Assembly (NCBI GenBank): GCA_002787775.1
Contig: PCUW01000056.1
Coordinates: 17,581 to 52,682, forward strand
Direction: 5' to 3'
DNA: 35,102 nt
From: Bdellovibrionales bacterium CG12_big_fil_rev_8_21_14_0_65_38_15
GTDB taxonomy: Bacteria; Bdellovibrionota; Bacteriovoracia; Bacteriovoracales; Bacteriovoracaceae
Under the pieces are notes generated by a model. That model saw only the letters and a program-made list of their open reading frames with translations, was not told where the DNA came from and did no database searches. The translations under genes and the position numbers were made by a program. Below are positions 24,729 to 32,718 of the stretch, in pieces (within the stretch, counting starts at the first letter, position 1; each line of letters starts with the position of its first letter).

Positions 24729-26318
24729 ATGCTTATCATGGGGAACTACACTTTAATATTTGCAACATTGTTGAGCTTATCTTTTGCATCCTTTGCTGAT
24801 TCAAAATACATCAACATTGTTCATACCAATGATCTTCATTCCTATCTGACTGGCCATGCTGATGGTCGTGGTGGTTACGCTAAAGTTAAAACGATAATTG
24901 ACCAACTTAAAAGCGAGGCTTTGAAACGAACTGATCTTCAAGTTGGCGGTGTTGAAAGTCTTGTTTTAGATGGTGGTGACTTTGGTGAAGGAACCTCATT
25001 TTTTCTTGTGGATGAAGGTGTAACTTCCTTTAAATCTTTAAATGAGCTAGGAATTGATGCCGCCGTTATTGGCAATCATGACCATATGCTTGGTATTGAT
25101 ACTCTTCAAACACAAATTAAAAAATCTCGTGAAGGCTATTCAAAACAGGCTAAAATTTTATCTGCTAATATGGTTATCTTTCGCGACACGCGCATGAAGG
25201 GTCTAGTTGATTCAACTGCTATTTTTAATATTGGTGGCGTCAGCGTCAGTGTGATTGGTCTTTCTACTCCTGAACCTCACTTTCAGTATCCAATTCTTCC
25301 AAGCTTCATACTTCCAGCAATTCCTGTTGCTAAAGAAATTTCTAAGCTTGCGAGACAAAACGGCGCCGAGCTTGTCATTGCTCTTACACATTTAGGGACT
25401 AAGACGGATGAAAAACTCGTTGATAAAACTGAGTTTATTGATGTTGTTGTTGGCGGGCATTCTCATGATCGCTATGAACAGCCTCTGATGATTAAAAACA
25501 GTGATAAAAGAGTTATTCCTGTTGTTCAAACTGGAGCTCATGGCCTAGCTGTCGGAAGTATGCTTTTAAAGGTCAACGGTCCTGGAGATGTTGAGCTTGT
25601 TGAATATAAATTAGTTGATGTGAAAAAAGAGACAAGCGAAGACTCGACGGTTGCGACATTTGTAAGTGATGCCACGGCTAAGCGTAATGAGTATTTTGAT
25701 GGAAAATGGGACGAGGTTGTTGGAACAAGTGAAATTAAATTAACTGGTTATGAAAATGGTAATGCAGTTATTGAAAACTCATGTTGGGGAAAACATCAAT
25801 CTCGAATGGCTAAAGAAGCGATGGAGACTGACATTGGTATCCATATGGCAAACTTTCAAGGTGTAGTTAAAGAAGCTGGGCCAGTCACTTATGGCGACTT
25901 AGTCGATAATTATCCTCATTTTAGAACTTATGGTGATCAAGGTTGGAATCTTGCCAGTTTTGAAGCTGATGGAAAGTTTATTAAAGCTTTCGTCCGCGCT
26001 CTTGTGAATTTGCCGGGACAAGTTGGTATTGATATTGATGGGATCACATGGAAAGAATTAAAACTTCCAGGCTTCATTCCTTATCTTGGTGGTCGTATTT
26101 ATGCCTATGGTTTTAAAGTAAAAGGGGAAAAAGTCGAAAAAGATAAACGCTATTCATTAGCTTTTCCCTCTGAAATTGGTCACGTCTTAGAACTTCTTGT
26201 GAAAGACAAGGTTCGTTATGTTTTTCCGGAATTTAATGAAGATAAGTCAAAGCCTTATTGGTCAGTTATGGAAGAATACGTGAAAAAGAATTCACCGATT
26301 AAGTGTCTGGCTGACTAA
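24729..26318 (+). CDS. UshA-type 5'-nucleotidase/2',3'-cyclic phosphodiesterase family metallophosphatase
   Basis: A 529-residue exported enzyme (signal MGNYTLIFATLLSLSFASFA). The calcineurin-like metal-binding motifs occur in order: HTNDLHS (D35, H37), LVLDGGDFGEG, IGNHDHM, LTHLGTK and VVGGHSHD. A second domain from about 340 to 529 matches the 5'-nucleotidase C-terminal domain in size and place. It should hydrolyse nucleotides, or similar phosphoesters, in the periplasm. ATG 24729 and ATG 24738 are both possible starts and neither has a Shine-Dalgarno; the signal peptide fits the second better. It converges on the hydroxylase gene with a 20-base overlap. Confidence 0.9.
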   Translation: MLIMGNYTLIFATLLSLSFASFADSKYINIVHTNDLHSYLTGHADGRGGYAKVKTIIDQLKSEALKRTDLQVGGVESLVLDGGDFGEGTSFFLVDEGVTSFKSLNELGIDAAVIGNHDHMLGIDTLQTQIKKSREGYSKQAKILSANMVIFRDTRMKGLVDSTAIFNIGGVSVSVIGLSTPEPHFQYPILPSFILPAIPVAKEISKLARQNGAELVIALTHLGTKTDEKLVDKTEFIDVVVGGHSHDRYEQPLMIKNSDKRVIPVVQTGAHGLAVGSMLLKVNGPGDVELVEYKLVDVKKETSEDSTVATFVSDATAKRNEYFDGKWDEVVGTSEIKLTGYENGNAVIENSCWGKHQSRMAKEAMETDIGIHMANFQGVVKEAGPVTYGDLVDNYPHFRTYGDQGWNLASFEADGKFIKAFVRALVNLPGQVGIDIDGITWKELKLPGFIPYLGGRIYAYGFKVKGEKVEKDKRYSLAFPSEIGHVLELLVKDKVRYVFPEFNEDKSKPYWSVMEEYVKKNSPIKCLAD

Positions 26319-27030
26319 CACCAAGTTTAATTTGATCTACACGCTCCTCATCACTTGGGGAGTATGAATTAAACATACGATCCCAAAGAGAAATTCCATT
26401 GCAATAATTAGAGTTCATTTCTTCATGAGCAGTTGAGTGATGAACATAATGATAATTGGGTGTGACGATATAGCGTTTCAAAAAAATATCAAGCTTCATT
26501 GGAATTCGAAGATTAGCGTGGGTGAATAAACTCATACTACTAAGCCAAATTTCACAAAACAAAACAGTCCATGGTCCTAAGCCAAAGCAAATGATAAAGA
26601 TAAGCTTAAGCCCATAGGATAAAAGAAACTCAATTGGATGAAATCTAATACCTGAACTTATATCTAGAAATTCATCCTGATGATGAAGTTTATGAAACTG
26701 CCAAAAGAAATCCATTTCATGAAAGAGTCGGTGTTGCCAATACAGAAGAAGATCAAAAAGAATAAAACCCAAGGGAAGACTTAGGGGAGCCAGTGCAAGC
26801 CAGTTGAGGAGTCCTATATGACGATCTTGGGTCAAAAAAGCGGCATGCATAAGGCTGAGAGGAGCCAAAATTCTTATGACTAATATGCCTACAATCCCAA
26901 GGCTCAAGTTAAGCCCAAGACGCTTTAGGTCCTTATTTCTTGGTCTTCTCGAAATGACGTATTCTAGGCCAATTAAAGCCAGAACACTTAAGACGAAGAT
27001 GATAATTCTTGGAGTTGTTGAAAATTCCAT
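26299..27030 (-). CDS. Sterol desaturase/fatty acid hydroxylase family membrane protein
   Basis: A 243-residue integral membrane enzyme with four or more hydrophobic segments and the diiron histidine clusters of the family: HRLFH (about 102-106), HKLHH (about 114-118), an SLFTHANLR His, and HYVHHSTAHEE. It would oxidise a lipid (hydroxylation or desaturation) with O2. The lipid substrate cannot be told. Divergent from the YihY gene with a 97-base gap. No electron-transfer partner is adjacent. Confidence 0.87.
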   Translation of the reverse strand: MEFSTTPRIIIFVLSVLALIGLEYVISRRPRNKDLKRLGLNLSLGIVGILVIRILAPLSLMHAAFLTQDRHIGLLNWLALAPLSLPLGFILFDLLLYWQHRLFHEMDFFWQFHKLHHQDEFLDISSGIRFHPIEFLLSYGLKLIFIICFGLGPWTVLFCEIWLSSMSLFTHANLRIPMKLDIFLKRYIVTPNYHYVHHSTAHEEMNSNYCNGISLWDRMFNSYSPSDEERVDQIKLGVSQPDT

Positions 27031-27127
27031 AACTTAGTCTATCTTATTAATTTTATTAAGAAAATAAGCCCATGAAACTGTTCTTTTTTGCTCAAGTATA
27101 TCCGTTGATTTTCCGAAAAGAAAAGAT

Positions 27128-28090
27128 ATGAAAGAGTTCAAGCAACAATCTAGCGAAAAAATGTATGCCTCAGGTGAAGATGCCGAAGCTAGAGGATATG
27201 AAACTCTCACTAAATTTTTAGGCAGAGGTGTTAGAGGCCTTTTTGTTTTTAAAACGAGAAAGGGCGAAATTGTTGCGGCGTCTTCAACATTCTTTACCTT
27301 GATGAGCTTTCTTCCCCTAATGCTTCTATCAATTGGAGTCTATGGATGGTTTGTAGGCGATGTTGAACTAGCTCACGGTCACGTAATGAGTCTTGTTAGA
27401 GATAACGTTCCTGGTCTAGCTCCATGGATTTTAACGTCTCTTGATAATATTGTTGTCAATCATCTGGCTCAAGCTAAAGGTGTTAGTTTTGCGAGTATTG
27501 CTGTTCTTTGCTACGCCATGATGGGTTACTCATCTTCTTTGCTGTTTGGTATGAATACACTGGCGGCGCAGCCCTCTAGAGGCGGAAAACTTTTTGAGGA
27601 TATGAGAGCATTCTTTGGAGCTATTGCGATTGCTGTCTTTATGTGCGGCTTTACTCTTTTAAATACTGATCTTGGTTTTTGGTCTTCTCAAAGTGCTGGT
27701 GCATGGTGGGGAAGTACGATGATCTTTTTATTAAGATACAATATTTTGCAAACTAGTCTCGCTTTAACTTTCTTTTCATTATTCTATAAAAGCTTTATCC
27801 CAGGAAAAATTAGAAATTTTGATGCGATTTTAGGGGCAGTGAGTTTTGTCGCTTTATTTCTTTTAGGTAAATCATTTTATTGGGTCTATCTTCATCATAT
27901 GAAAGCTGAGTTTTCAGCCACATTTGGAAATTTTGAAACTATCGTAATGGCAGTCACTTGGATTTATTTTATTCAATGCTCATTCTTTTTTGGGGCATCG
28001 GTTGCTTGTGCTCCAATGAGCTTAAGAACGAAGAAACAAACCGTGGAAGATATTCCGGCTCCGCCTATGGATCTTGACCAAGCATCTTAA
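27128..28090 (+). CDS. YihY/virulence factor BrkB family membrane protein
   Basis: A 320-residue inner-membrane protein with about six hydrophobic segments. It carries the YihY family blocks: AASSTFFTLMSFLPLMLLSIGVYGW, PSRGGKLFEDMRAFFGAI and ATFGNFETIVMAVTWIYFIQCSFFFGASVAC, with a hydrophilic tail of 30 residues ending DIPAPPMDLDQAS. The family has no settled function (once annotated as RNase BN; transport or lipid roles have been suggested). The ATG follows a purine-rich AAAAGAAAAG site. Its TAA lies in the same 16-base palindrome as the stop of the convergent DASS gene. Confidence 0.87.
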   Translation: MKEFKQQSSEKMYASGEDAEARGYETLTKFLGRGVRGLFVFKTRKGEIVAASSTFFTLMSFLPLMLLSIGVYGWFVGDVELAHGHVMSLVRDNVPGLAPWILTSLDNIVVNHLAQAKGVSFASIAVLCYAMMGYSSSLLFGMNTLAAQPSRGGKLFEDMRAFFGAIAIAVFMCGFTLLNTDLGFWSSQSAGAWWGSTMIFLLRYNILQTSLALTFFSLFYKSFIPGKIRNFDAILGAVSFVALFLLGKSFYWVYLHHMKAEFSATFGNFETIVMAVTWIYFIQCSFFFGASVACAPMSLRTKKQTVEDIPAPPMDLDQAS

Positions 28091-28102
28091 GCTGAAGCTT
28101 AA
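28087..28102. terminator. Palindrome containing both convergent stop codons
   Basis: TTAAGCTGAAGCTTAA is a perfect 7-base inverted repeat with a GA centre. The YihY stop TAA (28088-28090) is in the left arm and the DASS stop (28101-28099 on the minus strand) in the right. It could form a hairpin in either transcript, but there is no T-run on either side, so it is not a standard intrinsic terminator. Confidence 0.3.
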
Positions 28103-29532
28103 CGCATGAGTAAGAGAATAACGATCGTAAGTAATCCAATAAAATCAAAACTTAATCCATAATGAATCATCGTTTTTAATTTGATTTGCCCTGTGCCGTA
28201 AATAATTGCATTGGGTGGAGTTGATACAGGCAACATGAAGCCGCATGAAGCACCAAGGGCAACAGCAACAGCTAGGACTGTTCCAATATTAGCAGGCATG
28301 AGCTGTGTTTGCGCCAGAACAATTGGTACCAATATAGACGCTGAAGCCGTGTTTGAGCTGAATTCTGAGAGCAGTATCCCTAGTGAAACGACAATCACGA
28401 GGAGAACAAATGGCGAGTGTGCTCCACCAAAAAAGATATACTCGCTTAAAATTTTTGCTAAAGAAGAGACATCGAGAACTTTTCCAAGACAAAGTCCTCC
28501 TCCAAAAAGAAGGATCACACCCCAGTTAATATAACTAGAATCTTCCCAACTTAATATCGGATTTGAATTTTCGTCATTAAAAATGAAAAGCAGCATAGAA
28601 GCAAATAGAGCAACAACACCAATATTGAGCTTAGAAATCATTACTTTGGAATAAGAATCGAAAAAGCTAATTTTAGAAATAATATCCGGAGCAACCCAAC
28701 CAATAACGGCAACTGAAAAGCAAAGCATGATCAAGAATTCACTTCGTTTGAGTCTTCCCAGTTCTTTCAGTTGAACTTTAAAGGAATTTGATACTTTCGA
28801 CATATCCATATCTTTTATGGGGAGGCGATAATGCATCATTGCAAGAAGAGCTAAAAGCATCACAACTGAAATTGGAATTCCATAACTCATCCATTGGAAA
28901 AAACTAACATGGATATTGGCATTTTTAAGTAATGAGATAGCAATGAGATTAGGAGGAGATCCTACAGGAGTTGCCATCCCTCCAATTGAAGAAGCAAAGG
29001 CAGTGATAAGTAAAAGCCTTGATGATAAATGCTCAACTTCCTTACTATCTTTGAGTTGAGTTTTAAGAGTTTGTATAATCCCTAAAACCATAGGAGTCAT
29101 GATGGCACAGGTCGCCGTATTCGATATCCACATACTTAATGTCCAACATATTAAGGCGATGACGAAGGACAAGTGAGCAACAGACTTAGAAGTAAACTTC
29201 TTTGATAAGAGAAAGAAGGCCATTCGTTTATCAAGACCATGCTTTTCCATCGCGCCGGCCAATAAGAAACCGCCAATAAAGAGAAAAAGTATTGGATCTC
29301 CAAATGCCGAAAATGCTAGTTTTGTGTCTAAAATTCCAGAGAAGATCGCCAAAAGAGGAACAAGTAGCGCCGATACAGCTAGCGGGATAATTTCACTAAA
29401 CCATAAGATTGTAATACTAAAGAAAATAGCCATGGCACTAGGTGCGGGAAGTGAAAAACCATGAGTAATTAGCTGCGGCAATATAAGAATTAAGGGGACT
29501 AAAAAAGTCTGAGATTTATAATTATATTTCAT
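28099..29532 (-). CDS. DASS (SLC13) family sodium:dicarboxylate/anion symporter
   Basis: A 477-residue polytopic transporter. The two sodium/substrate Ser-Asn-Thr motifs of the family are present: MWISNTATCAIMTP (137-139) and LSEFSSNTASASILVP (393-395), each followed by a P-x-G-x-P or T-P-P-N loop (GMATPVGSPPNLIA and LPVSTPPNAIIY). It should import C4-dicarboxylates, citrate or similar anions with Na+. It is divergent from the YceI gene and convergent with YihY. No regulator is adjacent. Confidence 0.9.
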   Translation of the reverse strand: MKYNYKSQTFLVPLILILPQLITHGFSLPAPSAMAIFFSITILWFSEIIPLAVSALLVPLLAIFSGILDTKLAFSAFGDPILFLFIGGFLLAGAMEKHGLDKRMAFFLLSKKFTSKSVAHLSFVIALICWTLSMWISNTATCAIMTPMVLGIIQTLKTQLKDSKEVEHLSSRLLLITAFASSIGGMATPVGSPPNLIAISLLKNANIHVSFFQWMSYGIPISVVMLLALLAMMHYRLPIKDMDMSKVSNSFKVQLKELGRLKRSEFLIMLCFSVAVIGWVAPDIISKISFFDSYSKVMISKLNIGVVALFASMLLFIFNDENSNPILSWEDSSYINWGVILLFGGGLCLGKVLDVSSLAKILSEYIFFGGAHSPFVLLVIVVSLGILLSEFSSNTASASILVPIVLAQTQLMPANIGTVLAVAVALGASCGFMLPVSTPPNAIIYGTGQIKLKTMIHYGLSFDFIGLLTIVILLLMR

Positions 29533-29575
29533 TTAATTATTTGATCACTTAACACAGGAAATTGAAACCGTTTTC

Positions 29576-29602
29576 CCCTTAAGGGCAGAACATGTTTATA
29601 AT
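29576..29602 (+). promoter_or_regulatory. Promoter and palindrome upstream of the YceI gene
   Basis: A perfect TATAAT at 29597-29602 precedes the YceI gene, with a 10-base perfect palindrome CCCTTAAGGG (29576-29585) in the -35 zone instead of a good TTGACA. This is a layout expected if an activator or repressor binds there. An AGAGGAA Shine-Dalgarno follows before the ATG at 29631. Confidence 0.4.
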
Positions 29603-29630
29603 AGCTTATTGTTCAATTAGAGAGGAATTT

Positions 29631-30104
29631 ATGCGTTTCATTTTAATCTTAGCCTTAACCTTTTCAGTAAATATTTTTGCCAAATCAATGACTGCAAAAG
29701 TCGCCTTAAACCCTATGGGTTCGTTCGAAGTTAAAACCAAAAGGATTCGTGGCAACGTTGCTAAAAAAGGCGATGCACTTCAAGCTGCAAATATTGAAAT
29801 CTCCGTAAAAAGTTTTGATACAGACAATGAAACTCGAGATGAGCATTTAAAAGATAAGCTTGAAGTTAAAAAATATCCTAATATCGTTGTTGAAAAAGCG
29901 GTGGGAAAAGGTGGCAAAGGACAAGCCATTATTAAAATGAGAAATATATCAAAAAAGGTTCCGTTCTCTTATTCTGAAAAGGGAAGTGAAGTTGAGGTTA
30001 ACTTTAGTATTAGTCTTAAAGACTTTGGCATCACAGGAATTAATTATATGGGTGTAGGGGTTCAAGACGAAGTTAAAATCTCAGCGAGTTTACCAGTTAA
30101 ATGA
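29631..30104 (+). CDS. YceI family periplasmic lipid-binding-type protein
   Basis: A 157-residue protein with a signal peptide (MRFILILALTFSVNIFA). The mature part fits the YceI beta-barrel: ANIEISVKSFDTDNETRDEHLKDKLEVKKYPNI is the family's strongest block, and the end has KDFGITGINYMGVGVQDEVKISASLPVK. YceI proteins bind isoprenoid or amide lipids such as polyprenyl chains; the ligand here is unknown. The start is set at 29631 by the AGAGGAA site and the signal peptide; upstream codons from 29592 are not needed. It overlaps the next gene by ATGA and so is coupled to a cytochrome. Confidence 0.88.
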   Translation: MRFILILALTFSVNIFAKSMTAKVALNPMGSFEVKTKRIRGNVAKKGDALQAANIEISVKSFDTDNETRDEHLKDKLEVKKYPNIVVEKAVGKGGKGQAIIKMRNISKKVPFSYSEKGSEVEVNFSISLKDFGITGINYMGVGVQDEVKISASLPVK

Positions 30105-30469
30105 AATATATCGTCGTCCTAATGTTTCTTACTGGTTGTGGTCAGAGTTTTAATTCGAACTCAGGGGATGAGGCGTATACTGCCGTGAATGGAATTGATA
30201 CAAGTACTCCTGCAGGACAGCGCTTAGATGCCGCTTATACAGTTCTTAAAAGCGAATGTATGAGCTGTCACACTGGATACCATAATTCTTGGAATGCATA
30301 TAAAACTGATATTGCTTGGCAAAATGCGGGTTTGATATCCGCCGGAAGTACAGCGACTTCTTCAGTCTATATGAGATTAAAAAATGTGGGTGGAGACATG
30401 CCATTGTTAAATCCGCAAATCAGCGAAACTAAAAGACAAACATTAGAGACTTGGATTACTAATCTTTAA
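30101..30469 (+). CDS. Monohaem cytochrome c-like lipoprotein
   Basis: A 122-residue lipoprotein. The lipobox is FLTGC (C13), then CMSCH at 53-57 is a c-type haem site, and M100 in GGDMPLLNP is a fit distal ligand. It is shorter than most class I cytochromes and lacks other obvious helices, but the spacing of CxxCH to Met (43 residues) is normal. It overlaps YceI at ATGA and the convergent TPR-barrel gene by four bases. Functional coupling of YceI proteins with cytochromes occurs elsewhere (for example fused or adjacent cytochrome b561). Confidence 0.82.
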   Translation: MKYIVVLMFLTGCGQSFNSNSGDEAYTAVNGIDTSTPAGQRLDAAYTVLKSECMSCHTGYHNSWNAYKTDIAWQNAGLISAGSTATSSVYMRLKNVGGDMPLLNPQISETKRQTLETWITNL

Positions 30470-31557
30470 AAATGATAAAGTAGACCGAGAGATACGAAGG
30501 AAGAAGGCATACCTAAGAGCTTTCCAATCTTAGTTTGAAATTCAACTGGATCAATTCGCCATTTCGCCGATAATAATGCCCCAAGAGTTATTTTGCTTTT
30601 TCCTTCAATTTCACTATTTGGAGGGGCTTCATAGTCGCCTGTTCTAAATGCCAACATGCCCTCAAAACCAAAGGCGATAGAATCAGAGTTAGGACGCCAA
30701 TGCCAGTCAGCACTAGTCGTCAAAATACTAGTGGATACTCCACTTTGAAAATAAAGATTAGGATCATCGTTTCCGACAGTTGCGTCTGCAAGAGCATAGC
30801 CGCCTGATAAACTCCATTCATGAAAAGCATTCGCCCATCGCTTTCCACCATTAACCATGAGTCCAGAATTTGTCGTTCTAATTTGCAATTCAGTGCCTGC
30901 TGCATTCTTGAGTGTGATTTCATCGCGCCAAGTGAGATAGCCAAAGCCTATAAACCAGTTTTCTTTGACGAGATTATCTTTGTAGTCTTGCTCAATTTGA
31001 ACAAGTGTAGCTAAAAGTGCATCAGCAAAATCTTCTTTATATCCAACTTCAAGCGCTACCTCGACCGCCATTCTAATCATTCGAGTAAGATTTGTTCTTT
31101 GTCTTTCTCCAAGTGATTCATAGCGAGTTTTCAAAATATCAACGTAGATAAGACCTTTTTGCAAATATAAAAGGATAAGCCCTTTAGAAACGTCTGTAAG
31201 GTTCGTTGCACTACTGTCTTTGGCATAAGTCGAAAGGGTTTTCTTGTGTTCACTTAAATATTTTTTCTTAATGAGAAAATTTAATGTTGAAAGTGCTTTT
31301 CCTGAATTACCGCTTTTGTGATAAATCGCTGCGGCCAAAAACATAATATCATTGGAAACGTCAGAGCGATTAAGATTCATATTTGTTTTTAAGATTTCAA
31401 GTGCTTTATCAAGCTGACCTGTTTCGTAATACTCAACCATTTGTTTGTAGTGAATTCTATTAATATCTGCTCTTTGCTGAGCAAAGATCGGAAAAGAAAA
31501 CAATAATAGAATGAATATTTTTAAAACCACAGGTGCAACTGCCCCGTGAGATCCCAT
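30466..31557 (-). CDS. TPR-repeat protein with C-terminal outer-membrane barrel
   Basis: A 363-residue exported protein. Residues after the signal (KIFILLLFSFPIFAQQ) hold two or more TPR-like helices (MVEYYETGQLDKALEILKTNMN, NDIMFLAAAIYHKSGNSGKALSTLNFL). From about 200 on, alternating strands with aromatic ends (NWFIGFGYLTWRDEI, WSLSGGYALADATVG) and a terminal F suggest an outer-membrane beta-barrel. ATG 31557 is chosen because GAGGA precedes it; it lies 37 bases inside the porin gene upstream. A GTG at 31530 would give a shorter signal peptide but has no ribosome-binding site. Confidence 0.65.
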   Translation of the reverse strand: MGSHGAVAPVVLKIFILLLFSFPIFAQQRADINRIHYKQMVEYYETGQLDKALEILKTNMNLNRSDVSNDIMFLAAAIYHKSGNSGKALSTLNFLIKKKYLSEHKKTLSTYAKDSSATNLTDVSKGLILLYLQKGLIYVDILKTRYESLGERQRTNLTRMIRMAVEVALEVGYKEDFADALLATLVQIEQDYKDNLVKENWFIGFGYLTWRDEITLKNAAGTELQIRTTNSGLMVNGGKRWANAFHEWSLSGGYALADATVGNDDPNLYFQSGVSTSILTTSADWHWRPNSDSIAFGFEGMLAFRTGDYEAPPNSEIEGKSKITLGALLSAKWRIDPVEFQTKIGKLLGMPSSFVSLGLLYHF

Positions 31558-32675
31558 GTATCCTCAGACACTAAGCTATCACTAAAAATTCTTGTGTTAT
31601 AAATATCGGCGCGAAGTTCAATTCGTGGAACAGGAAAATATTGAATACCTGGTCCAAAGCGCATGACATAACTTTGATTGTCTATATTTTGGTTAAAGTA
31701 TTCGACATTCATAATGCCATAAGTTCCACGTCTAACTTGAAAATAGCCCTGAGTTAGGGTGTAGCGGCTCTTTATCTCCTGAGCTCCAGCGACCTGAGTT
31801 TTAGTGGCTTCGCCAAGCTCAATGAGAAGGGCCGAGCCTTTGCCAACACCAACTTTTGCATGAAAAGCATTAAGATAAGTTTCAAGAAAATCACTTTTTG
31901 AAGAGAGGACGGAAGCACCAACTCTAACCTTGCTGGCCACGTCATACTCAAACTTAGCACTGGCTCCAACTTGTCTTAACTGGGCATCTTGAGCAAGATT
32001 CCCCATGAAGCCGTTGATTCCAAGTTCCCACTTCTCACCACCAGTATGCACCAGAAAGCCATGACTTTGATCATTCATGGCAAGACCGTTAGTGGATCTA
32101 GAAAAGGCGATGTGATCTGGGATTCTGATACCAAAAACTTTATCCATTAGACCGACATAAACACCAAGTTTAGGAGTGAAGCGGTAACCAATATAATGTT
32201 CTCTTGTTCTGTAGCTAGGCTCGTCTTCAAGACCAGTTCGACCACGCGGCTGAGGTGCGTAACCAAAATTAAAAACTGTGACAAGTTTGTCATTTTCTAA
32301 AAACTTACCAACCAATGTAATGTTGGCATCCATATGAATAATTTCAGCCTCAGAAGTTTCACTATCAATATCGCGCTTATACCAAAGGCCGCGGTAATCG
32401 ATATTTGGTCTAAACCAAGTTGACTCTGCTTTTTTGAAAAAGAATCCTGAACGCTCTCCCAATTCTTCGTCAGTAACTGAATCAGGAATAAACGCACGAT
32501 CAGTCGCCATCGTAGCAGCAAGAGCACGGCCATAATCGGTTAATGGTCCGTTACCATAGGGGTTATAATGGCAGGTGAGGCATGAGGTATAGCCATGACC
32601 AATAAATTGAGGGTAAGCAAAAGCGTTTTGACTTATCCCCGAGATAAATAACAAGAAAGTAAGAATGCGTAGCAT
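31521..32675 (-). CDS. Outer-membrane barrel protein headed by a CxxCH haem site
   Basis: A 384-residue exported protein (signal MLRILTFLLFISGISQNAFA). Right after cleavage, SCLTCHYNPYGNGPLTDYGR carries a c-type haem site (C32, C35, H36). From about 85 to the end there are regularly spaced amphipathic strands (ESTWFRPNIDYRGLWYK, TREHYIGYRFTPKLGVYVGL, SYVMRFGPGIQYFPVPRIELRADIY) ending in HLWF, the C-terminal Phe used for outer-membrane barrel assembly. A haem at the mouth of a porin suggests electron or metal transfer across the outer membrane. Its 3' end overlaps the TPR-barrel gene. It lies downstream of the LspA-HAMP and CxxCH lipoprotein genes, on the same strand. Confidence 0.68.
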   Translation of the reverse strand: MLRILTFLLFISGISQNAFAYPQFIGHGYTSCLTCHYNPYGNGPLTDYGRALAATMATDRAFIPDSVTDEELGERSGFFFKKAESTWFRPNIDYRGLWYKRDIDSETSEAEIIHMDANITLVGKFLENDKLVTVFNFGYAPQPRGRTGLEDEPSYRTREHYIGYRFTPKLGVYVGLMDKVFGIRIPDHIAFSRSTNGLAMNDQSHGFLVHTGGEKWELGINGFMGNLAQDAQLRQVGASAKFEYDVASKVRVGASVLSSKSDFLETYLNAFHAKVGVGKGSALLIELGEATKTQVAGAQEIKSRYTLTQGYFQVRRGTYGIMNVEYFNQNIDNQSYVMRFGPGIQYFPVPRIELRADIYNTRIFSDSLVSEDTWDLTGQLHLWF

Positions 32676-32718
32676 AGAGTCATTTTATCGATGGGAATAA
32701 CAATATGACCAGAACTTT

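Noticed and set aside
28211..28534. A 107-codon plus-strand frame antisense to the DASS gene
   Set aside because: It is rich in Pro/Thr/Arg as expected for an antisense shadow, and the minus frame is a clear transporter.
29592..29630. Upstream 13 codons of the YceI open frame
   Set aside because: They cover the -10 box and Shine-Dalgarno; the signal peptide begins at 29631.
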